From Actinomadura rupiterrae (GTDB taxonomy: Bacteria > Actinomycetota > Actinomycetes > Streptosporangiales > Streptosporangiaceae): a stretch of 64,000 nt of DNA. Under the pieces are notes generated by a model. It was given only the letters and a program-made list of their open reading frames with translations. It was not told the origin of the DNA and did no database searches. Made by a program: the position numbers and the translations under genes. Location of the stretch: positions 1 to 64,000 of the forward strand of contig NZ_JAMZEA010000012.1 of assembly GCF_024172125.1 (NCBI RefSeq), read 5' to 3'. Shown one piece after another: positions 18,001 to 24,570 of the stretch. The first letter of the stretch is position 1; each line of letters starts with the position of its first letter.

Positions 18001-18492
18001 GGTCAGCGCCTCCGGCTCCGGCAGCGGCTTCTTCGGGTCGGTCGGGCAGACGTTGGACGGCAGCGCCGCCTGCGCCCGCATGCCCTTGACCGGGGCGGTG
18101 GGCTTCTGGCTCGGCGCCGGGGGCGCGACCGGCACGTTGGTGTCGGGCACCACGGCCGCGACCGCCGGGTCGTTCGCGAGCGCGACGGCCTGGTCGGCGG
18201 AGACCGTCGCGGCGAACGACGGCACGGCCTGGTAGGTGGTGATCCTCGTCCCGCCCGCGCCCCGCACCTTCGCCACCAGGGCGCTCTGCGCGGAGCCGGA
18301 CTTCAGCAGCACGATCACCCGGGACGGGCGGCCCGCGTCGGGCTTCGGCGCGGCGTGGGCGGGGGCGGCGAGCGCCCCCGAGCCCAGCGCCAGCACCGCC
18401 GCGCCCAGCCCGGCGAGCACGCTGCTCCGCCGGGTGAGCGCGCCGCCCCGCGCGTCCGTCAACCGAGACGATCTGGCCTGTCGTAGGGCCAT
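15085..18492 (-). CDS. large secreted subtilisin-fold protease with sedolisin-like catalytic residues
   Basis: The 1135-aa product has a signal peptide ending near APAHA-A (residues 1-47, with RR at 21-22), an inhibitor-I9-like propeptide (about 55-120) and a peptidase domain (about 175-500). Asp188 in VAYIADGVD matches the subtilisin Asp position and Ser442 in FGGTSQSAP the nucleophile. The HGTHVAG histidine motif is absent. In its place is GAEAFGDAS with Glu225 and Asp229 four apart, and the oxyanion Asn is replaced by Asp338 (STGDGG), as in S53 sedolisins. About 600 residues of beta-rich C-terminal domains follow. ATG 18492 has AAGGGA upstream. It is probably an extracellular protease. Confidence 0.85.
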   Translation of the reverse strand: MALRQARSSRLTDARGGALTRRSSVLAGLGAAVLALGSGALAAPAHAAPKPDAGRPSRVIVLLKSGSAQSALVAKVRGAGGTRITTYQAVPSFAATVSADQAVALANDPAVAAVVPDTNVPVAPPAPSQKPTAPVKGMRAQAALPSNVCPTDPKKPLPEPEALTSTRASLAHRAGIDGKGVTVAYIADGVDPNNPDFVRANGQKVFTEYKDFSGEGPDTPSGGAEAFGDASAIGAQGRMVYDASDYAHPSQNIPKGCTIRVLGMAPGASILGLKAGGETLPNSAILQSIDYAISKHVNVLNESFGSNVYPDDGSRDTIRLFNDAAVRAGVTVTVSTGDGGISGTQGSPSTDPNVIATAASTDFQNYQQTGYGASRFAKPGKWISNNISALSSGGITQGGRVPDLAAPGESDWALCTPDPEKFENCVGYSGKPASIQPFGGTSQSAPITAGAAALVIQAYRSTHHGQSPSPLLVKRFLTGTAHDLGLPGPEQGAGLLDAKAAVDAARAYKGADPAAQGGGNATVVPSISQTTLTGTQGGTVSKRFALTNHGTKTTKVTLGTRAYDTRQTGFQTVPLAAGSLPTFPYATNGVPWAYKKVTFKVAKGTDVLGVSTAWQGVNKPQSNGSLIGPVVRLTLIDPNGAYAANSRPQGGPVSANHAYVDVRYPAAGTWTAILYTPQAGAQSYSGPVQFATSAAKAVARGTVSPSSVTLKPGQSADVTFRAKTDGNRGDLPEAVWYRSAEGQSGSVPVVIRTLVPTKGGKGTFSGLITGGNARGGTPTQTASYAFDVPKGRHDVGVTLKLARDPNVLVQAALVDPDGQLIGTGSNARGFKDDGTPVTASTLQVSQADPEPGRWRLTVIVANPVSGKEISQNFSGTIGFDQVKVTGSLPNGGKLPAGKAANFTLTYANNGVAPVPVQVNPRLRDYADVALAPLGSSPTITLPITPSSSVPAYLVPPGTRSLSLGAKSSLPAQVELQGPSGQPDVFGDLNAAKKGDLTSVARVTEAGGRHVLARGYWFSYVQEIGPFSGPAPAGSSTLAALAKTQPWDTAVSSPAGDPYKTAITGDWNQGGSPVVVQPGKSGKVAVTITPSGKPGTVVNGVLYLVTSPVGAFNGSLGAIYTGGDVLTAIPYSYTVS

Positions 18493-18803
18493 GAGGTCCC
18501 TTCACAAGATCCTTCGCGGCCGTGGGCGGGTGAACGCGGCCGCGAGAACGGCGTCCGGTCGGGATGGGCCGGACGGGTCGCCGTCGGACAGAGACGGCGA
18601 ACGACCGAATATCAACGGATCTTGACGGATGGGACAAGAGGGAGAAAAGCGGCGATTAGATTACACTTTGGTTTAGGACACGCCTGGTGACCGGGTTGCG
18701 GCGGGCGGTAATTCGTGGTGCTAACCGTCCGCCCTTCCGTTCCGGTATCGGTGCCGGTATCGGCACCGGACGTCCGGGCAAGATCATTTATTGATCGGCA
18801 CTC
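18493..18803. other. gene-free interval upstream of the protease
   Basis: These 311 nt hold no convincing gene. Promoter elements for the leftward protease gene should lie in the lower half; an AT-rich patch is at about 18655-18680. At 18749-18768, CGGTGCC and GGCACCG form a 7-bp hairpin downstream of the cupin stop codon, a weak terminator candidate. Confidence 0.5.
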
Positions 18804-19229
18804 TCAGCGGACCCAGGGCGGGGTGAGGCGCTCGTCGCCCTTCGGCGCGAGTTCGCAGCCGTCCTCCTTCGCGGGGTCGGGGTTGTAGACGACGGTTCCG
18901 GCGGGCGCGGCGACGACGGCCTGGAAGCCGTCCGGGGAGATGACCATCTGGCGCGGCGCGCCGGCGGGCAGGACGAGGGTGTCGCCGGGCGCGACGTCCA
19001 CCTTGTCCGCGTGCTCGCCGTCGCCGACGGTCCAGGACGCCGCGCCGCCCACGCACGTCCAGACCTGCTCGGCGTCGAAGGTGTGCAGCGGGCCGGTCAC
19101 GCCGGGCAGCGCGTCCACCCGCCACACGGCGAGCGTCGACGTGCCGCCCTGGGTGGGCGTCGCGAGGGTGGTCATGGTGCCGTTGGGGGTCGTGGTGCGG
19201 CGGGACTCGGCGGCTCGGATCACGATCAT
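18804..19229 (-). CDS. cupin-domain protein
   Basis: The 141-aa product is a small single-domain cupin. Beta-strand motifs include HTFDAEQVWTCVGGAASWTVG (first cupin motif, with His and Glu but no second His) and the second-motif stretch VDVAPGDTLVLPAGAPRQM. ATG 19229 is chosen because GGAG lies 6 nt upstream. It is divergent from a MarR-family gene with a palindrome between them, so it is probably the MarR target. The ligand or substrate cannot be told; a metal-dependent enzyme or a sensor are both possible. Confidence 0.8.
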   Translation of the reverse strand: MIVIRAAESRRTTTPNGTMTTLATPTQGGTSTLAVWRVDALPGVTGPLHTFDAEQVWTCVGGAASWTVGDGEHADKVDVAPGDTLVLPAGAPRQMVISPDGFQAVVAAPAGTVVYNPDPAKEDGCELAPKGDERLTPPWVR

Positions 19230-19249
19230 GGGGCACTCCGCTAAGGTTT

Positions 19250-19266
19250 GGACAACTGGGTTGTCC
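19250..19266. promoter_or_regulatory. MarR-type operator between cupin and marR genes
   Basis: The perfect palindrome GGACAACTGGGTTGTCC (6-5-6) is followed by a second imperfect copy GTCAAC-GAG-GTTGTC at 19273-19287. They lie 21 nt from the cupin start and cover the likely TATAGT -10 region (19269-19274). This is the expected place for autoregulation by the MarR protein. Confidence 0.65.
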
Positions 19267-19290
19267 ATATAGTCAACGAGGTTGTCTTTC

Positions 19291-19770
19291 ATGTCAAGCC
19301 CCGACACCGATCCGCCCGGCTTCGAGCTGCCGCTCCGGCTGTTCCTGGCGTTCCGGACGATCATCGACGCGACGCACGAGGAGCTGGCCCGGCAGGGGCA
19401 CCCGCACATGCGCCCGATGCACGGCTTCGTCTTCCAGGCGATCGGGCCGTCCGGCACGTCCGCCGTCGAGCTCGGCCGCCGCCTCGGCGTCAGCAAGCAG
19501 GCCGCGGGCAAGCTCGTGGACACCCTGGAGCGGCTCGGCTACGTCGAGCGCGCCGCCGACCCGTCCGACGCGCGGCGCAAGATCGTCCGGCTGACGGGGC
19601 ACGGGGTGGACGCGCTGCGCCGGTCCGCGCTGATCTTCGAGACCGTCCGGGAGCGCTGGGCGGACGAGCTCGGCCGGGACCGGCTGCGCGCCCTGGAGGC
19701 CGACCTGGCGACCATGACGCCCGGCGACATCTGGCGCCTGGACGCCCCCGGCTGGTTCGGCGGCGCCTGA
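19291..19770 (+). CDS. MarR-family transcriptional regulator
   Basis: The 159-aa product has the winged helix-turn-helix of MarR proteins: HTH segment SAVELGRRLGVSKQAAGKLVDTLERLGYVER and wing DPSDARRKIVRLTGHG. ATG 19291 follows GAGG by 9 nt; a TTG three codons earlier is less likely. It is divergent from the cupin gene with a palindromic operator between them. MarR proteins usually repress and are released by a small ligand; which one cannot be seen here. Confidence 0.9.
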   Translation: MSSPDTDPPGFELPLRLFLAFRTIIDATHEELARQGHPHMRPMHGFVFQAIGPSGTSAVELGRRLGVSKQAAGKLVDTLERLGYVERAADPSDARRKIVRLTGHGVDALRRSALIFETVRERWADELGRDRLRALEADLATMTPGDIWRLDAPGWFGGA

Positions 19771-19930
19771 CCCCGGGCGCGGTCCAGCCCCGCACCGCGG
19801 GCGTCCGGCGGCGGGCGGAAGCGATCTTCCGGACCGGCGCAGCGTGCGGGGCGGACCAGCTTGATCGCCCATAACCGCTGCGCCGAAACCCTTGCCGGGG
19901 CCCGGCGGCGCGGTTAACATCGCGGCGACT

Positions 19931-19949
19931 CTTAGGAAACTTTCCTAAG
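19931..19949. promoter_or_regulatory. 19-bp palindrome upstream of the chitinase gene
   Basis: CTTAGGAAACTTTCCTAAG is a perfect 9-1-9 palindrome, 49 nt before the chitinase ATG, and is AT-rich against its surroundings. It is a clear operator candidate for carbon-source control; the TTAG...CTAA edges resemble operators reported for ROK-family sugar repressors (inference). Confidence 0.6.
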
Positions 19950-19998
19950 AATTCTTGAGATTCCTGTTGGTTCGGGGGCGCGAACTGATCGGAGAATC

Positions 19999-21837
<1,839 letters not shown>

Positions 21838-21861
21838 CTCCTCCCTCGGCTAGCTCACCCC

Positions 21862-21903
21862 GGTCGCGGTCCGGCCCTCCCCAGAACGAGCCGGACCGCG
21901 ACC
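21862..21903. terminator. first of two tandem terminators
   Basis: A perfect 14-bp stem (GGTCGCGGTCCGGC at 21862-21875 with 21890-21903) and a 14-nt loop follow the chitinase stop codon. Confidence 0.75.
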
Positions 21904-21910
21904 CCACCCA

Positions 21911-21945
21911 GAAGGCCCCCGGTACACCTCCCACCGGGGGCCTTC
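21911..21945. terminator. second of two tandem terminators
   Basis: A perfect 13-bp stem (GAAGGCCCCCGGT at 21911-21923 with 21933-21945) and a 9-nt loop lie between convergent genes. It probably terminates the leftward nucleotidyltransferase operon as well. Confidence 0.75.
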
Positions 21946-21958
21946 GAAACGTCCGGGG

Positions 21959-22990
21959 TCAGCGGCCCTCGAACGTCGGGCGCAGCGACTCGGCGAGGTG
22001 GTCGATGTACCACTGGGGCGAGGCGGCGACGTCCGGACGGTCCTTGCGGAACTCGTCCCACTCGACGTACTCCAGCTCCTCCCGGAGGGTCCGCTCGGTC
22101 ACCGGGAAGTGCCGGTACTGCTCGTCCGCGAGGTCGAACACCTTGCGGAGCAGGTCCGCGGACAGGGTCGTCCGGTCGGCGAGCAGGCAGGCGTCGAAGA
22201 GGTCCTTGCCCTCGGGGTAGGAGTCGCTGGTCAGCCAGAGCAGCTTCCAGGCCAGCGACAGCTCGGGCGTCGCGGCCAGGACGCGGACCGGGTCCCGGCC
22301 TCCGGCCAGGGCCGGGATGCCGGTGAACTCGGGCGCGGCGGGCAGCCGCTCGTTGAACACGAAGTCGAGCTGGACGGTGCCGGTGCCCGCGTCCTCGGAC
22401 GTCCACGGCAGGATGACGCGGCGGCCCGGAACCCGGTCGTACGTCCAGATGTCGGACCAGACCGCGTCGTCCGCGTCGATGAGCACCGGCGTGCCGGATC
22501 CCGCGTCCTCGCGGGAGGCCGCCTCTTCACGGGAGACCGCCTCGGCCGCCTGGGCGACGCCGGTCAGAAGGGTGTCGGTGCGCTCCTCCTTCACGCCCCA
22601 GCTCTGCGGCCGGAGGACGAAGTCCAGGTCACCCGGCTCGCGCGCGACGGAGCCGTACCAGGCGTAGAGCAGCATGCTTCCGCGCAGCATCAGGTTGTCC
22701 ACCCACGGCGAACCCGCGACACCGGCTACCACGTGGTCGATCGCGCGCCGCCGCGCGGCGAACCAGCGTCCGCCGCGGTGCGTGTCATCGAACCTCGGCT
22801 CGCTCGGACGCAGCGCGCGGGCGTAGTGCTTCACAGCCGGGTCGAACACCGCCACCTGCTCGGCGTCCGGCACCGGCCGGATGCCCGGCGGGAGCCAATT
22901 GCGCTCGGCGGTCTGCGCGTCGGGCGCGTACTTCGGCAGCGGGTCCGCGGCCGACCAGGGGCCGTGCCGCATCTGGTGCCAGACGTTCAT
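21959..22990 (-). CDS. AbiEii-like nucleotidyltransferase-fold protein
   Basis: The 343-aa product contains the pattern of the AbiEii/AbiGii nucleotidyltransferase family: LMLRGSMLLYAWYG then EPGDLDFVLRP (Gly-Ser helix and the DxD metal-binding strand), and a later acidic strand TVQLDFVF. A helical segment follows with LSLAWKLLWLTSDSYPEGKDLFDACLL, matching the K...KDxxD motif. Family members transfer nucleotides to RNA or protein; in AbiE systems the protein is the toxin. ATG 22990 overlaps the stop of the upstream gene (ATGA), so the two are coupled. No AbiEi-like HTH antitoxin is seen, so a classical AbiE system is not supported. Confidence 0.7.
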   Translation of the reverse strand: MNVWHQMRHGPWSAADPLPKYAPDAQTAERNWLPPGIRPVPDAEQVAVFDPAVKHYARALRPSEPRFDDTHRGGRWFAARRRAIDHVVAGVAGSPWVDNLMLRGSMLLYAWYGSVAREPGDLDFVLRPQSWGVKEERTDTLLTGVAQAAEAVSREEAASREDAGSGTPVLIDADDAVWSDIWTYDRVPGRRVILPWTSEDAGTGTVQLDFVFNERLPAAPEFTGIPALAGGRDPVRVLAATPELSLAWKLLWLTSDSYPEGKDLFDACLLADRTTLSADLLRKVFDLADEQYRHFPVTERTLREELEYVEWDEFRKDRPDVAASPQWYIDHLAESLRPTFEGR

Positions 22991-23607
22991 CGGGTCTCCT
23001 CGGTGATCCATCCGTCGTCGAGGGACGGGGTGTCGTCGTGGACGACGTACTCGCGCTCGACCTCGACGATCTCGTAGGACGCGGCGCGCAGCGCCTCGAC
23101 CAGCGCGTCCAGGCGGGCCGTGGCGGTCGGTGCGCCGACGCGGTGGCAGCGCTGGGTGACGAAGCGCTCGGGCCGTCCGTCCGGGCGGACGCGCCGGACG
23201 TTGCGGGACACGTGCGCGCCGTGCGCCACGGCCGTCCGGGTCAGCCCGGCGAGATCGGCGTCCGGGTCGAGCAGCAGCTTCACGTGGTGCTCGAAGTAGG
23301 AGCCGAGCGCCTCGCCCGCCGCGTCGGTGCGCGGCACGCCGTCGTTCCACGGCGCGGCCTCGACCTTGACGCGGACGACGTCCAGACCGTCCGCGCGCAG
23401 CCCGGCGGCGGTCCGGTCGGCCTCCGCGAGCACGTCGCCGAACGCGCCGGACCGGCGCAGGCTCAGCATCGGCTGCGCCGGCGTCCGGCCGCGCGCCAGC
23501 TCGATCAGGGTGAGCTTCAGTCCGCTCGCCGCGGCGGCCGCGCGCGCCCGCGGCGCGTCCGGACCGGCGACGGTCAGATGGATCTCGAAATCACCCTTGA
23601 TGTCCAC
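22987..23607 (-). CDS. unknown protein coupled to the nucleotidyltransferase gene
   Basis: I do not recognise this 206-aa product. It is soluble, without signal peptide or membrane helices. Two HxT/HxS motifs stand out: His10-Leu-Thr in FEIHLTVAG and His132-Val-Ser in GAHVSRNVRR. Two-histidine phosphoesterases carry such a pair at similar separation, but sequence support stops there. Other features are YFEHHVKLLLDP (104-115) and ERFVTQRCHR (147-156). GTG 23607 lacks a ribosome site; the mRNA may be leaderless. It is the first gene of the operon, divergent from the HAD gene by 65 nt. Confidence 0.7.
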   Translation of the reverse strand: MDIKGDFEIHLTVAGPDAPRARAAAAASGLKLTLIELARGRTPAQPMLSLRRSGAFGDVLAEADRTAAGLRADGLDVVRVKVEAAPWNDGVPRTDAAGEALGSYFEHHVKLLLDPDADLAGLTRTAVAHGAHVSRNVRRVRPDGRPERFVTQRCHRVGAPTATARLDALVEALRAASYEIVEVEREYVVHDDTPSLDDGWITEETR

Positions 23608-23672
23608 GGAAGCGATGGTCGCAGAAGGCCGAGCGCTGCCTCACCCGGATTTCGGCTGCGAGAATCCCGGTC

Positions 23673-24359
23673 ATGCCCCTCCGCACCGCCGCCGTCCTGT
23701 TCGATCTCGACGGAACGCTGATGGACCACGCGACCGCCGCCACCCGCGCGATCCTGGAGTGCTGGCCAGGCGCGGACACCGGGTTCGTCGAGCGGCGCTG
23801 GAACGAGCTGACCGACGGCTACGTCGAGCGGTATGCCAGGGGTGAGATGAGCTTCGCCGAGCAGCGGCGGCGCCGGGCGATCACGCTCGCGCGCGAACTC
23901 GGCCACCCCGGCTGGGACGACGCGAAGGCGGACGCGTGGTTCGCGGGCTACCTCGCCCGCTACCAGGGCCACTGGGCCGCGTTCCCGGACGTCCTGCCCC
24001 TGTTCGAGGAGCTGGCGGCGCGCGGGCTGCGGTTCGGGATCGTGACCAACGGGGACGGCTCGCAGCAGCGGAGGAAGCTGGAGCGGATCGGCGTCCTGCC
24101 GCACGTGGCGGACTGCGTCATGGCGTCCCGGGAGGTCGGCGCGGCCAAGCCGGACGCGGCGATCTTCACGGCGGCGTGCGCGCGGCTCGGGCTGCCGCCG
24201 GACGCCGTCCTGCACGTCGGGGACCTGCTCGACACCGACGCGCGGGGCGCGGCGGCGGCCGGGCTGACCGGGGTCTGGCTCGACCGTCCCGGCACCGGAA
24301 CCCCAGCGGACGTGGCCCGCATCACGACCCTCGCCGACCTCCCCGGGCTGCTCCTGTGA
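23673..24359 (+). CDS. HAD-superfamily hydrolase (phosphatase)
   Basis: The 228-aa cytoplasmic enzyme has the four HAD motifs: nucleophile Asp11 and Asp13 in FDLDGTL, motif II in IVTNGDGS, motif III Lys in GAAKPD and motif IV in VGDLLDTDARGA. A helical cap lies between motifs I and II, as in phosphoglycolate- and YjjG-like phosphatases. The substrate cannot be predicted. The gene is divergent from the coupled unknown/nucleotidyltransferase pair and lies 211 nt before alaS. Confidence 0.9.
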   Translation: MPLRTAAVLFDLDGTLMDHATAATRAILECWPGADTGFVERRWNELTDGYVERYARGEMSFAEQRRRRAITLARELGHPGWDDAKADAWFAGYLARYQGHWAAFPDVLPLFEELAARGLRFGIVTNGDGSQQRRKLERIGVLPHVADCVMASREVGAAKPDAAIFTAACARLGLPPDAVLHVGDLLDTDARGAAAAGLTGVWLDRPGTGTPADVARITTLADLPGLLL

Positions 24360-24457
24360 CGGGCCCCGGCGCGTAACCGGGATGAAGTCGCGGGTTCCGG
24401 CGGTTACATTGGGTCAGACCTGAGCCACTCGGATGGAGTAAGAGCAAGAGCGATGGG

Positions 24458-24564
24458 CCTTCACGAGGTGGGGCGGCGAGCTAGCCGCGCCGAGCCGGAG
24501 AACGCGCGAACCCGCGCGGTCCGGCTCGGCGGTGTGCGCCGCTGCCCCGACCACCTCGTGAGGG
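24458..24564 (+). promoter_or_regulatory. structured leader that sequesters the alaS ribosome-binding site
   Basis: CCTTCACGAGGTGG (24458-24471) can pair along 14 bp (one G-U) with CCACCTCGTGAGGG (24551-24564), which contains the alaS Shine-Dalgarno GAGGG. Inside, 24488-24499 pairs perfectly with 24520-24531 and encloses a CGCGCG/CGCGCG stem with an AACC loop. GGCGGCG (from 24472) can also pair with the GC-rich stretch just before 24551. An ATG at 24453 opens a 43-codon frame through the whole element, ending at 24584 inside alaS. Translational control is inferred. Confidence 0.65.
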
Positions 24565-24570
24565 TTCACC

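Noticed and set aside
15079..18486. 1135-codon plus-strand open frame mirroring the protease gene
   Set aside because: The minus strand has signal peptide, propeptide and peptidase motifs; the plus-strand frame has none.
21959..23607. Classical AbiE abortive-infection system
   Set aside because: The partner lacks the winged-helix antitoxin features of AbiEi, so only the nucleotidyltransferase similarity is kept.
24414..24570. T-box riboswitch before alaS
   Set aside because: No T-box sequence or specifier loop pattern could be found; only the ribosome-site hairpin is supported.
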